Below are positions 23,319 through 36,900 of a stretch of 64,000 nt of DNA, in pieces. The DNA comes from Apium graveolens. Taxonomy: Eukaryota > Streptophyta > Magnoliopsida > Apiales > Apiaceae. Position numbers and translations under genes: made by a program. Within the stretch, counting starts at the first letter, position 1. Each line of letters starts with the position of its first letter. The notes beneath the pieces were generated by a model, which worked only from the letters and a program-made list of their open reading frames with translations, was not told the DNA's origin and did no database searches. The DNA lies in assembly GCF_009905375.1 (NCBI RefSeq), contig NC_133650.1, positions 297,351,957 through 297,415,956 on the forward strand. The letters run 5' to 3'.

Positions 23319-26300
23319 TGTAACGACCGAGGAATTACGCTTGTATTATATTATAATAATAATAATTATGTGTATTATTATGTGATTAAATGTGTTAAGT
23401 CGTTGAACCCTAACTGCTATGTGTTATGTGTTGGTTGTCTTGATCCAAACGTGTTTTGGATATTTATTGAGCGTTCTATCGTCAGTTATATATATTATAT
23501 CAAAACCTGTACAGCTCAAAACTATGTTTTAAAAGCCCGTATTTCAAACAAAATCATTGGCCCTATTTTGCCAAAAATGCCTTATACCGTATCGCTATTC
23601 TGAACCCCTAGACGTTTTACAAATTGACCTTTTTCGCGAAAAACGACTTTTCCGGACCTCTTCGGGTATCAAAAACCCCACAAAAATCACATTTTTGTTT
23701 TTATATGATCATGAAATTATCATATATCATTTTTCTTTGTATTTTTGTATTTTTCACAATTTTTGGGAATTTTTAGTATTTATTTTGTATTTATTGGATA
23801 TTTAAAAATTCATTATTAATACCCAAAAATTATAAAAATTGGGTCCAAATATTTTTATTAGGAGTGTAATTAGACCCTTAATTTTACTTAGGGGTATTAT
23901 TTTCATAAATATAAATACCTGAATTACTATTAATTAAATCAGTTAATTATAATTAAAAATCAGAAAATAAAAAGAAAAAGAAAAAGGGAATTAGGGTTAG
24001 GGTTTTTGTGAAGAACAGCAGCAGAATCAAAGGCGATTTTGATCGTGATTCCGGAGTCCAAATCGAGCGTGTGAGTATTCGTTTTGAAGCTTATGATCTG
24101 TAGTTTTCAATTATGTGATTCTTTTTAACGTTTGATTGATCTAATTGAAAGTTGTTATTTTCGGGTTTTAATCGCGAATTCGGGTTTGATTTTCTGTGTG
24201 TTGTTTGATGTTTTGGTTGTTAGAGTCGTTTAGATCGTTGATTTTGGAATCGATTGACACCAGTTTCGTCAAATTTGGTTAACGTTTGGAGGAACTCGGT
24301 TTTCCGATGAAGTTCATCGGAGAACTTCGACTTGTGGTCGGAGATGGCGGAGGGGGGATTCTCTGATGGTGGTGACGCTGTGGGGCGACGGCTGAAACTC
24401 TAGGGAATCGAACGGAGTCAAAAAGAAGGAGAAACGATGATCAGGAGGCTCGTTTTTCGCCTCGTCGGAACCCGTCGCCGTCGCCGGATTCTGGGACGGT
24501 GACGGCTGTTCTTCGTGACCCGATAACCCGAGGTCGACCCGGTTTGCAACCCGGAAACGACCCGGGTTTGATCCCCTCAACCCTGAAACCATTTCCAGAT
24601 TTTTGTTTCTGGATTTTCTATTATTTAATTTATATTTTATAAATCAGAAAATCATTTTATTAATTCTAATAATTAATTAAAAATTAGTTTTATATTCTGA
24701 AAAATAGTATTATTAATTTCTAAATTATTTTATTGATTTATAAATTCGAATTTAATTATTTAATTAATTATTTAATTATTTATCTAATTATTTATTAGTT
24801 ATCTAATTAATTAATAATTAGGTAATTAATTAATAATTAGGTAATTAATTAATAAATAAGGATTAAAAATAATTAAATAATATGATTAATAATTCAATAA
24901 TTAGTTATTATTACGAGTAATGATTCGATAATGAAAATTATTATTCGAGCGATAGTTATTCGAATAATATTGTAGTGATTATTTGTATCGTATAATTAAA
25001 TACCGATAATTAATTGATTAATGAATCGTATAAGTTTCAGTAATAATGTAATAGTTCGATAATTATGTGAGGATTGCGAGTAGCTCGTATTTATATGAGT
25101 AATTAATCGTTGAGTTAGACTATAATTCGAGCACATAGTAGATACTCGATAAATAGCATATCTGTTAATAGAATCGATTGATTATTTGTAAATAATCGAT
25201 CTAATCGAATAAATATCGATAAGTTATAAATATTATAATAAATTGTGATTAATCCTGATAATTAGAGATTTATTATTTTAGATTATTAAATAAGCAATTA
25301 TTAATTATTTATTAGTTATTTATTTATTCAATATTTAAAAAGTGATTAATTATTTCGATAATTAATCACATAATTTTCAATAAATCGTAACTTCTTCATT
25401 TTAACTCCAAAAATTATAAAAAAATTATTTTTGAATTTGATTTTTCTTAAATAATTATTTAAAAATTATTTTAGGATTTAAAAGGTTGTAATAATTATCT
25501 ATATTGAATAATAAATTGAATTATCAGTGTTTAATTCATAACAATTCAACCGTTAGTCCGATTTAAGTGAAACGAAGACCTCTAGACTCAGAAAAATGAG
25601 ACGAATCCAATAAAAATAGTTGTAAGTTATAATTTCTTCTGAAAAAGAGTGGTTTGGTGATAATTGATAGTTCGTAGGTCCTAGTAGGGATATAATTGAG
25701 CCGAATAAATCCCGAAAAATTATAATAAAATCAGATACGACTAGTAATGCAGGTATAAGCCCAGAATTGATTCTAAAAATAATTATAAATCTAGAAATTA
25801 ATTGTGTGCTTTACGTGTTACGTGTTATATGTGATTATGTGCATAAATGTGTTGTGTAAATATATGTATATATATGCGAGTCAGATAGAAACGCATGGGT
25901 AGACTGATAAGGTTGCGTGATATCAATTAAAGATACACGTATGTAGTAAATTATCTAAACACCTATCTTTTCATGATTTGTTCAGTGTTAGCAAGGCAGA
26001 GCAAGCTAGGGTCAGAAGGCAGTAAGTTAAACCAGGTTAAGTACGCGCAAGGCAAGTTTTTCCCCTATTCTAAATTCAGAATAGTGATTTATATTTCCTT
26101 TCTATCGTATCAATTCTCTTTGATAATCATTGTTCATATACACTGTTACCCATTTATTATCACTTGTTCCATTTCATTTCAATTCTTGATTTACCCAATT
26201 TATTGAATTCCCTGTTCATATTTCAATTCCTTTACCCTACATATATTCTGGTATATCCTGGTGTTGGGATATATCAATAGCATACCGATTGTTCCGGATG

Positions 26301-27095
26301 CTCAGCCTTGGACTGGATGGTTACTATAAAGGCTGGGTTTTTCCCAGACCATTAATTAATAGGCCATAGTTGCCTGAGTACTCCTTATGTTGGTTGGGTC
26401 TATGCAGTTGGGTATAGATCCGCACTATATTCTGACTGATCAGCAGATTATAGTGCATATGTTGGTTCTTGTTTCCAGTCTTGTTCATTTGGCACTCGCC
26501 ATCATTGGCAAATTATTATCATATACAGATACAGATGGTTGTTCAAACCAGCAGCTTATTGGTTCATTTATTTCTCTCTCTTTATAATATATATATATAT
26601 TGTTGCAGGCTTGTTGAGCAATTTTGGCTCATTTCTTTTATTGTCACTCCTATTGTTTTACAGTTAAGGTAGAGAATGAAACCCATCAGGACCCGCATAG
26701 TCAAGAAGCGAGTCAAGCAGCGGGACCCTCTTATACCAAGAGTGTTCCTTCCTATTCCCGAAGAGAGCTTTGAATTGCCAGATCAGGTGTAGCAGGATAA
26801 GTAGAAATGTTGGGTTGAATAAGAGTTTTGTGTAGTTTGAATAAAAGATTGCGTAGTGAAACTGTAGATAGAATAAAGTTTTGTAATAAAGAGAGTTCTT
26901 GAGACAGGTTTTATTTAGTTGGGTATGTAATAAAGTGTAGTGCATGATTCTTGTTTCCAAACTCAACCCTTAAAAGATCCTGAGTAGTGATAGTTCGGGG
27001 TAATTATTATATTAATATTCCGCTTGTGCAGGTATAGTTGGTAATTGTTGTTAATAATGCCCCAAATCTATACCCCGGATTTGGAGGGTGTTATA
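23319..27095 (+). repeat. 3' LTR of the chromovirus (3777 bp)
   Basis: Copy of 13535-17305 with about 15 substitutions, an extra 8-bp TATTTTTG unit near 23743, and a shorter TA run near 26590. TATA box at the equivalent position. Followed by the right target duplication CTTCT at 27096-27100. Confidence 0.95.
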
Positions 27096-27100
27096 CTTCT

Positions 27101-30100
27101 GCTCATCATCATCCTTGTCATCCTTTAAATTATACTCTGTGGTAGGCAACATGGTGTCTACATTTTGAAGGCATCTCCCCAAGATTCTGATCATTTCCTC
27201 ATCTTCAGGCTTTTTGTGAATTTTGGTCTTTAGATCAGTTTTAAGGGTCATAATCAGTCTCAAATTATTCCTTATACAATTCTTAGGAACTGTAAAGTAT
27301 CTTTATTTTCTGGTTTGTGGACAGATGTAGGCAATCCCCCTGTTTGGATATAGATAAGCTTCAGGAAAAGCAGCTATCTGAGCATTTTTGAGTTCCTTTA
27401 GCAGTTGGGTGTCCTCTGGAATCACTCTATGCACTATGCCAATTATCACATCCAGCTCAGATGCTCTCAGTTTCTGAATATTGGTGAGAGACACCTGGAG
27501 ACATCTATCCAAACCACAGTAATTCACATTAGCTATGATTCTCTTTTCCAGAAAGTGATCAATCTTGACAATCACCACTCTTATAAAGTTGATGTTGTTG
27601 GCCAAGGCTTTCTTGTATGTGACATAGTTGTTGTGGAGAGACTCCCTTAAAACTGACAGAAGTTCATTAAATTCCTGATCTTGACAAGGTCCTTCTGCAG
27701 CTTTTTGGAGTCTGTCTTGTCCAACATCCTTTGAGAATTGAGCTTTAGAAGAGCCTGTGGTTGATTTACCAACATCCTTGGATTGTTGAATCCTAACTTT
27801 TATCTCCCCCTTAGTCTTGGAAACATGCATTAGCAGGAGAGTTGGCAATTCTGGCCTCACAGACTCAGGAAGTGGAGGTAGGGGGATATTGAGCTTGCCC
27901 ATGATGGCTCCCAAAGCAATAGAATTTTGCATTTGTAAGTGCTTATGGGAGTCCACCAATGCTTGAATGTCTGCCTGTTGACTCTGCACCAGTGTAGTGA
28001 GAGCATGCACTTGAGCTGCGAGTTGGTCATTGGAGGTTTGCAGAGTTGAGACTTGACCTTGGAGAGCTTGAATCTGTAGATTTGTTGAAGTAGAGAGAGG
28101 TTAAGATGTGGAAGTAGATGTAGAGGTAGATGGTCCAAATACAGCTTGCACATGCATCTGTATTTCATCAATAACCAAAGGGGAAGGAGTGTATCTTGTA
28201 GTGTGCATTTGATCCAACTTCCACCTTGTGTCATTATAATTTGTGATGTGATCTTGAACTACCTTGTGCAAAGCTACAAAGGATTCCTTCAACTGTGTGA
28301 CACTCTTGTTCACCCCACTTAGATCATACCTTGACATTTTTTCTGAAAAGGTTTTAAATTATTTCTTGATCTCTACTTGTGAGGAAATTATCTCATCCAT
28401 CTTTCTCCTCACCATTCCCATAATTTTGTCTTGATGGCCAGTTAATGTGATAGTGAGGGCCTTACCAAAGTTGTGAAAGGCCTTGATTTGAGCTTTAGTC
28501 ACTTCATTCAATGCATCATAGACTTCCTGTGGAGATAGGCATCTGACATTACTTCCTAGAATAGTGAGATACTCTTCTTTAAACTGTGCCAAGAGTGTGT
28601 CCATCTCTATCTTGAACTCCTTATACAACCAGGCATCATAGTTTGCATCTCTTCTAGCCTCATCTACTATTTTTGGCCTGTTGGTCCTCCACATCTGTTT
28701 GATAAGATAACATTATTGCTTGATAGTTCTGATTGGACATATCTGATGCGAGGAGTTGTTGAGAGATCTGTGCAAACCCTGCTAGCTGATCAACTCTTGA
28801 ATCTTCAAGAGTAGGTTGAGTTGCAGCTTCTTGTAGCCAGTTAGAGACTAGATGAGTTTGTTAAGTTTGACAGGTGGAAGGTTGTTGAGTAGGATCAGAA
28901 CCACCCGTGAACTCATAGATTTCTCTGTGTTTATGACAAGTTATTGTTCTCCACTTGTGGTGGGAACCTCAAATTGAATTGGAGGGGATTTGACTGGGTT
29001 ACTGTCATGTGCACCAGTCTCAAACCCTTGCGTGTCTTGCACCACACTGTCACTTAAATATGGTATACTTTCCTCTCCCATATCAGGGTCACTGGCAATT
29101 GTACTCCTAGCATCAATTGCTAATGCAATTTCTGCTAGGGTTTTGAGGGGAGTTGTTCCTGGAATATGAATCTCCACTTGAATTGGAGAGGATTTAGATA
29201 GCCCCCCCTCAGGAGTACTACCCTCAAACCTAATAGTCCGTGAAGACTGATTTGCACATGAAGGTGCATTTGTGTCTGTCACAGGGTCTTCAGTGAAAAC
29301 TGATGAAACCCCTATGTTTGTGTTGGTATCATCAAGGTCTACCCCAGCATGTAGCCTCTCACCAACTAATTGTGGTTTCTGGGTGGTGAGCAAGGTTTCG
29401 TGAACCAAGTCACTTGAAAGGGGAAACACTTGAGGATTTGATTCAAGTGTTTCAGTATGGGAAGAAGAAATATTAGATATAAGAGTTTGAAGTTTAGGAC
29501 TGAGTCTTGGCAGCTCCCCCTGAATGGATGAGGGAACGTCAAGAGATGTGCTATCCTTGTGTGTGCCATCCTTGTTTCTCCTTCCATATACTTGTATTTG
29601 ATCAAATGATGTTTGTGCAGACTCCTTACATGGTGCATTTGGGAGAATGCTCTTTTCAATAGAGACACCCTGTTGAGAGGATGCCCCTAGATTCTGTTCA
29701 AGTCCCTTGTTTACAACTACATCCTTTTGAGAGGATGCAGAGGTGTCTGGAGTGGTCAACTCAGTTTGCTTAGCCTTCTTTGGTTTTCTGACCAAGGGTG
29801 ACTCAGTTGGTGTTTGTTCCTCACCACTCTCATTTAATACAGTAAGGGTTATCTCCTTTCTCTTCTTTTTACTCACTTCACCCTTTTGAGAGGATAAAGT
29901 GGTTGGTCTCCTAGCCGCTATTAGTTTTGAAGAAATAGGCTCAACATGGGTAGGTTCCCGTGGGTGTACCTGTGTTTGTGCTTCCAAGGGATCAGGAACC
30001 ATTATTGCACTAGTTTGAACTATATTGGTTCTCATGTCAGGCATAGAGTAAGGATAAGTCTTAAATCTTTCAATCATGAAAGGTATTAACTTAAGACCCA

Positions 30101-30863
30101 CCTGTACCTTATTTTTAGTAGTAAGTGATCCAAATAAAATTTTGGACACTTGCTTACAGTTGCCTATTAGTGACCTATCTACACCTTCAAGCATATGTAT
30201 GTCATTCACTTCATGATTTAAAGCAGACATAATGAGTCTAGGAAGGAAAATTTCTTTATCTCTAGAAGTGAATGGCATGATGAGCCTGGTGCTCAGTTCC
30301 TCCAGAATATAGTGTCCCACATTAATATATTTGTTGTGAGCCATTGAGTAGACCAGTTTCTGGACAACACTAGAAATATTATCAAATCTTGATTTTCTGC
30401 ATGTGAAAGCTCTTATCACATAATCAAATAGAAAAGACCACTCCCTTCTCAGATTTTTCTTGTTCAAGCTGACCAAGTTAATCTTCTCAGAGTAGTTGAT
30501 GAAGTCCAAGAATTCATACAGCTCATCCTGAGTTGGGATCCCTACTACCTTGTCAGTTGGAATATTCAAGGCCAGGTTCATATAAGCTTCAGTTATCTCA
30601 ACCTGTTGTCCTTTTATTTGACAGTTAACAACTAGGCTTGAAGATTAGTCTTCATGCACAATTGTCCTAGCTACAGCTGTGTTCCAGAAATCTCCCAATA
30701 CATCTAGATAGAGAACCGGGTTAGCTATAAGAGCTCCAACAAAGTAGATTTCAGATAAGAACTTGAAAAAGATTTTGAAGGCTTCAGGAGCTTGATTAGC
30801 ATCTAAGAATGCAAGGAAGTTGGTCTACTTTGGGATGAAGGGTACAATAATGTTTGCTGCCAT
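27101..30863 (-). pseudogene. Sirevirus env-like ORF, N-terminal and central part
   Basis: Starts at ATG 30863-30861 on the minus strand and stays in one frame down to 27101, broken by stops near 30826, 30645, 28941, 28359, 28101 and 27303. The longest uninterrupted piece is 28941-30581 (546 codons). The N-terminal third is globular (F/L-rich, DELYEFLDFINYSEKINLVS-like). The middle is Ser/Thr/Pro/Glu-rich with KKKRKE- and RKPKKAK-type basic clusters. Further down are helical, Gln/Leu-rich stretches (27850-28080) compatible with coiled coils. Position downstream of RNase H and upstream of the PPT is that of the Sirevirus env-like gene. With the part beyond the chromovirus it spans about 4.8 kb, much longer than the roughly 600-700 codons I know for this gene. 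Confidence 0.75.
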
Positions 30864-31760
30864 TGTTATGAGTGTGAAGATTAATGGGTAAAAGAAATTA
30901 GAGAGAAAGGATTTGAAACGAGGGAGAAATTGGTTTTGAATTGAAAAAGCTAGGTCACTTAGAGTTCTCGAAGGCGTAAGTATATGTATATCGAGATGTC
31001 TGGGTATTTATAGTAAAAGTAAATGACTTGTTGAGAACTCAAAATAGACGTTTGGAATTTGTCTATCGAGAAGTTATTTTGAAAAGTAAAGAACATATCA
31101 ATAAGTCATTTTGTTTTATTCTTGTAGAGAACTAAAAATAAGCTTATCGAGATGTCAAATAAATACCCAGTTTGTCCACAACGGACTGAATTGTTTCCAA
31201 TTTTTATTTGAATAAATCAAAATAAAATCAAAATAATTTTTCCAAAAGTATTTTACCAAATTAATTTATTGGATTAAATTATTTTTGTTCTGAGTTATTT
31301 ATAAGTCTAAAATTATACTTGTAGAGAACTCTGTGAGTTAACACTTATAGAGAACTCTACAATGACTTATCGATAAGTCATAATAAAGCTTATCGAGAAG
31401 CCACTCGAGAAGTCTTAAAATGACTTGTCGATTAGTCAATTAGACTTATCGAGGACTCAGTTCTCTATATACTTTTGATTAATTTGATTCTGCCTTGCTA
31501 ATTTTACATATTGAAAATGTAAATCAACATCCAGACAGTTTACTTAGAATTTGAAAAATTTCAAGCTGAATTTTTAAAAAAATAAAAATAAAAAACAAAT
31601 ATGCAGAAATTTCTGAAATATTTATAATTCATATTCCAGTTAATTTATAATTAAATTAAATTAATTTTGATTTACTAGAAATTAATCCGCTGCAACACAT
31701 TAGCTGAGTTTTTGCCTTAGGATGAAGAATTTAACATACCAATTTCACCTACAAGTCTGG
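30864..31760 (-). other. Non-coding spacer between RNase H and env-like ORF, with LTR-type short repeats
   Basis: Contains many copies of a CTTATCGAGA / GAGTTCTC motif (30960-31010, 31060-31160, 31310-31460), the same vocabulary as the LTR repeat block at 11630-12060. No ORF. AT-rich. Confidence 0.7.
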
Positions 31761-31795
31761 TGAAAGTTGCTTCATCCAAAGGTTTAGTAAAACTG

Positions 31796-33308
31796 TCAGC
31801 TAATTGTCTTTTTTGCTGGAACAAAAATGAGCTCAATGGTACCATTTGTATCATGTTCTCTAATAAAATGGCACCTTACATCAATGTGCTTTATTCTAGA
31901 GTGATTAACTGGATTAGCCACAATAGATATAACACTAGTATTGTCACACATAATTGGAATTTTGTGTAACACTAGGTCATAGTCCATTAGCTGATTCCTA
32001 ATCCAAAGCACTTGAGCACAACAACTTCCTGCAGCTATGTATTCTTCCTCAATTGTGGAAGTAGACACACATTGTTGTTTCTTGCTATATCAGGATACAA
32101 GTCTTTGTCAAAGAAACTGACAGTTTCCATTAGTACTCTTTTTTTCAACCCTGCATCCAGCAAAATCTGTATCTTTGTATCCAACAACTTCAAAACCAGT
32201 TCCCTTAGGATACCATAATCCCAAGTTTGGAGTCCCTTTCAAGTATATGAAAATCCTCTTCACAACCATCAAATGTGATTCTTTTGGATTGGCTGGAAAT
32301 CTTGCACACAGACATGTTGCAAACATGATGTCTGGTCTACTTGCAGTTAAGTAAAGCAATGATCCAATCATTCCTATATAGCTTGAAATGTCCATACTCT
32401 TGCCCTTTTTTATCTTCATCCAACTTTGTTGTTGTAGACATAGGTGTGAATGCAGGTGAACAGTCAATCATACCAAAATTTTTCAATAAATCCTTGACAT
32501 ACTTAATTTGGATGATGAAGATTCCATCACTTCTTTGACTGACTTGAAATCCAAGAAAGTAACTTAATTCCCCCATTATACTCATTTCATATTCACTCTG
32601 CATAAGCTTAGAGAATCTTTGGCACAGCTTTTCATTAGTAGAACCAAAGATAATATCATCCACATAGATCTGTACTAGAATCATATCATCACCATGCTTC
32701 TTGTAGAAGAGACTTTTGTCAATTGTACCTCTAGTGAATCCATGCTTAATCAAAAATTCTGACAATGTATCATACCAAGCTCTAGGTACTTGTTTAAGTC
32801 CATAGAGAGCCTTGAGGAGCTTGTATACAAAATTTGGAAATTCTGGATCTTCAAAGCCAGGTGGTTGTTGTACATAAACCTCTTCTTTCAACTCACCATT
32901 AACGAATGCACTCTTCACATCCATTTGATATACCTTGAAATTTAAATGTGCAGCAAATGCCAGGAAAATCCTTATTGCTTCAAGTCTTGCAACTGGAGCA
33001 AAAGTTTTATCATAATCAATTCCTTCCTCCCGTGAGTAACCTTTTGCAACCAACCTTGCTCTGTTTCTGGTAACAATTCCATTCTCATCCATCTTGTTCC
33101 TGAACACCCACTTTATTCCAACGATACTTCTGTTCTTTGGTGCATGATCCAATTTCCAAACTTTGTTTCTCTCAAACTGATTTAACTCTTCTTGCATAGC
33201 AGATATCCAATCAGGATCAAGAAGTGCTTCCTCAGTTTTCTTTGGCTCAACTTGTGACAGAAAATATGCATGAAGGCATTCATTTATAGTTGCACTTCTA
33301 GTTCTCAT
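31796..33308 (-). pseudogene. Sirevirus reverse transcriptase and RNase H (frameshifted)
   Basis: 32337-33308 encodes most of the copia [53 protein letters not shown] and the catalytic [10 protein letters not shown]. The frame then shifts near 32340-32470 into 32108-32467 ([12 protein letters not shown], then ADFAGC) and again into 31796-32068 (STIEEEYIA, HIDVRCHFIRE), which is the RNase H. At least two breaks disable the enzyme. The glycine in GLKQ(P/V)PRAW is followed by V instead of the usual A/S. Confidence 0.9.
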
Positions 33309-33954
33309 TCATGACTTCCTGAATATCTTCTCTTTCCCCCCAGAGTTTGTGCTATCAAATTTAGGTCCATGAGATGAGTTTCCACTCTCATGATTCACTT
33401 GTTCTGTTGTCTCTTCATTTGTTCTGTGATTTGTATTAACTTCAGCTTCATCATCAGAATCTCTGTCAATGTTGAGGTTTTCAAACCTTAGGGCTTCAGC
33501 TTCATTTTCATCAAGGCATTCCAATCCTGGGCACTTGTCATCATCAAAAGTAACATATGTGCTTTCTATAATTTTCTTCTGTTCAATCATATAGACTTTA
33601 TATGCAGTTCTCTCCAATGAATATCCCAGAAAAATTACTTCAAAAACTTTAGAGTCAAATTTTCCCACATATTCAGAGTTGTCCATTAACACATAACACT
33701 TGCTTCCAAACACATGAAGATGCTTCACAGTAGGCTTTCTCTTGGATAAGATTGAGTAGGGTGATTTTCCAAGATTTTTGTTAATGAGATATCTGTTTTG
33801 ATTATAGCATGCAGTGTTCACAGCTTCTTCCCAAAAACTAGTTGGAAACTTTGCATCTTGCAGCATTGTTCTAGCAGCCTCCACCAATGTTCTGTTTTTT
33901 CTCTCAACTACACTATTTTGTCGAGGTGTCCTAGCTGCTGAGAATTCTTGAATA
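33309..33954 (-). pseudogene. Sirevirus integrase, C-terminal half
   Basis: Open from the solo-LTR junction. It begins with the DDE-Glu region (FSAARTPRQNSVVERKNRTL), then the HVFGSKCYV and FLGYS motifs of copia integrase C-termini. It ends with an acidic linker and a stop at 33309. The linker to RT looks shortened, since RT starts in another frame almost immediately. The N-terminal half lies at 37335-38059, separated by the solo LTR. Confidence 0.88.
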
Positions 33955-33959
33955 ATGTC
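33955..33959 (+). other. Target-site duplication, left (ATGTC)
   Basis: Matches 37330-37334 exactly and flanks the solo LTR. Confidence 0.93.
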
Positions 33960-36900
33960 TGTAATATCTGGGACATATCGTGTAATTATTTTTGCTAATA
34001 AATATTATGCATGTTCAATATTTATTCTGTGAATTAATTGTTAAGTGGTATATGTATTTGGATGTTTAAAAATAATATCAATTGAATATTTTATTTTTTA
34101 TATGTCAAAAATAAAATATAGACAATTGTCATATCTTCCTATTTATTTTTATGTTGATTTATGATTTTATAGGAAATTTATGGATTTTATAAAATCTTTT
34201 TTCGAGTATCTATAAACTATTTTACATAATCGGGAACCAACCGATGTCACCCGTTTTTACGTTTTTATAACCCGAAACTCTTCCGAGAACTCCTTCCTAA
34301 CCCAATTGCAATATTCCGAGCATTTTCCATGTTTCGACTTTTTCGATCCGGCGTACGGTTTGTCCTGTGCGGGTCTCGGCGCAATATTTTCGATACATTA
34401 TTCGTTTCGGTAATTCAATAAAACTCGTATTTTTGATAAACAAGATCTTTTTATTAAACTATTACAATTATCACCTCGTAATACGTGTAACCAGGCGTTG
34501 AGACCAAGACCGCAATACAAATTGTAATGATTTGGATAATTATCCCGAAAACCGGTGCCGTTTGGATCTGTTTTTATAAATAAACGTACCATTTTATATT
34601 CGGAATGATCCAACGGGATACTAATTTTCCATAATTATAAATAGCCTTTACCGTATTTTATTTCGTACCGAAAATTATTTGCAAACAATAATTATAGAAT
34701 TTTCCAGAGAAAAACCATAATTTCATAAAACCTACTGAGAATCAAACCTCAATTTCAAGGTGTTATTGGAATCCGTTGGTGAAACTCGAGTACTCAAATC
34801 AAAGCTCTTGAAATATACTATCAGAATCTGTGCTTCATATCACTGCAGGATCATAGGTTTATTTTCTGTAATTTTATTTATTTTCGAATTATTTTGATTA
34901 AAAATTTGAATTTTTGTACGGATGATTGTTTGAATGATTTGATGCTTGCATGTTGTAGAGCTTGTTCTCCTAATGATTTTCATATGTCATATGACTGATT
35001 TGGAGTTCAATAACATGTTCAAAATTGAGTTTAATTTTTGAATTTTAAAATTAGGGTTTAACCCGTATGAATGTTCTTAATTGAAAATTAGGGCTTTTTG
35101 TTCTAGGGGTTATTAGCTGTTGAAATATAGTGGGTTGTGTTCCTTATGAAATTTGCAATCGATTGGTGTATAGCTCGTTAACAGAGAATTCCTGAATCGA
35201 AGGGAGTTGTGTTTTTAAGTTTACGTCGAGCTCGGCGGAAACCGGCGAACTTTCCGGCCATTTTCCGGCCAACTCAGGGGTTATCTGTGTGATTGAATGG
35301 TATGGTTAAATTCCTTGTGAATTGTAGATTAATTCTGGAGCTTTTGATGATGGGAGGATTCCGGGAACGAATTCTCCGGCGAACCCCGACTGTTTTCCGG
35401 CGAGGGGTGGTAAAATTACACTTAGCTCCCTGTATTTTTGAAGATGGCGAAGTTTAGTCCCTGTAGTTTGCAAAGTTTTCAAAAATAGGATTCCTGTTTA
35501 TAAAATGTTTAAAAATCATATTTCCTATTTATTTTAATTATAAAAATTCATTTTTAATTTCTGAAAATTCCAAAATTATTATTTTAATTCCAAAAATTAT
35601 TTTTAATTCAAAAACAAATCTGAATTAATTAGTTAATTAATTTTAGTTAATAATTAATTGATTAATTGGCCAATTAATTCGAAAATTAATTTATTAATTG
35701 ATTTAATTAAATATTAATTGATTTTAATTAATTATTTAATTAGATTTAATTATTTAAAAATGATTTAAAAATTCTGAAAAATAGTTTCGAGCTTTAAAAT
35801 ATTATTTTAAATTGTTTTCAAGACTCGATAATTATTAGAAAATTATTTTGAAGCCAGATGTGGCCAACCGAACCCTGTTTATTGCTTTAAAATTGATCCA
35901 ATGACCCGTTTTAATTCCGAAAAATGTTTTAAAAATCATATTAAATACCCGAAAGCTTGTTTATAACCCAAGACTCCTTTATAAATGATATATCATTGAT
36001 TGTTTGACGTGTTATGTGTTATATATGACTTTTTGCTTGACTGACGGTCTATATGTTCGGTGTTTACTTGTTTATAGCATAACTTTCAATCCGCTAATCA
36101 GATTTGGGTAAAATGAATGGTAGATAGAAATGTATATCAAATAGAATCGTATGAGTTGAGTATTGATAGATGTTTATGATATGTGAGCAGAAGAGGCAAG
36201 GCGTAGGAAAGGAAAACAGATAATCAAGGAGTAGGAGATTGTAATTGGAAGTTAGAGAAGTATAGCAAGCTAATATCAGGCAAGTGTTCTGAACTTTCTC
36301 AAGATATATTATAGTTGATTGATAGTCCTGCTTTAAATTGCAAGTGCTTTGAAGCACTGAGCCCTAAACCTTGATTCCAGTTGTTGATCTTTGAGCCGTA
36401 AACCTTATTCTATCTGAATCATTGATTATTGTATACCCGAATACGAACCACATATATACGATACTACTCCACAAATACATACAAACTAAATGCCAAACAC
36501 CGAATCAAATTGCTTACATACTCAAACCATTGTACCTTATACTTTGGAAGACCAAATCCTTGTAACCTTGAAACTTTGATTCCTTTGTTATCCAATTCTT
36601 TCACTACCTAACAACCATTCTTTGAAATTTCTATATTGATCCTTTGTGAAGATTGAAACCATTTCATTATTGAACATCCAATGTTGTTTATAATTTTGTT
36701 TATTGCTTTACAGTGTTTATTCTGTTATTATGATAGAATTGGATTATTTTATAAGATTATGGACCAGATTCGTGGTCAGACCAGATTGGTGGTCAGGTTA
36801 GGCCAATGTGTGCCTTAGATCCAGTAATTAGAGCAGAGCTGTGTGCCTTGCTCGTGGTTAGTGCGTGACTGATCAGCAGCCTAACCTTGGTTTTTAAAAT

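Larger units (their letters stand above)
13535..27095 (+). mobile_element. Full-length Tekay/Del-type chromovirus (Ty3/gypsy), 13.56 kb
   Basis: Two near-identical LTRs of 3771 and 3777 bp, an exact 5-bp target duplication CTTCT, a PBS, an extra ORF, an open gag-pol frame with a C-terminal chromodomain-like module, and a PPT. LTR ends are TGTAACGACC...GGGTGTTATA, i.e. TG...TA rather than TG...CA. By eye I count about 15 substitutions and two indels (8 bp and 2 bp) between the LTRs. The element is inserted in the env-like region of the large Sirevirus. Confidence 0.96.
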
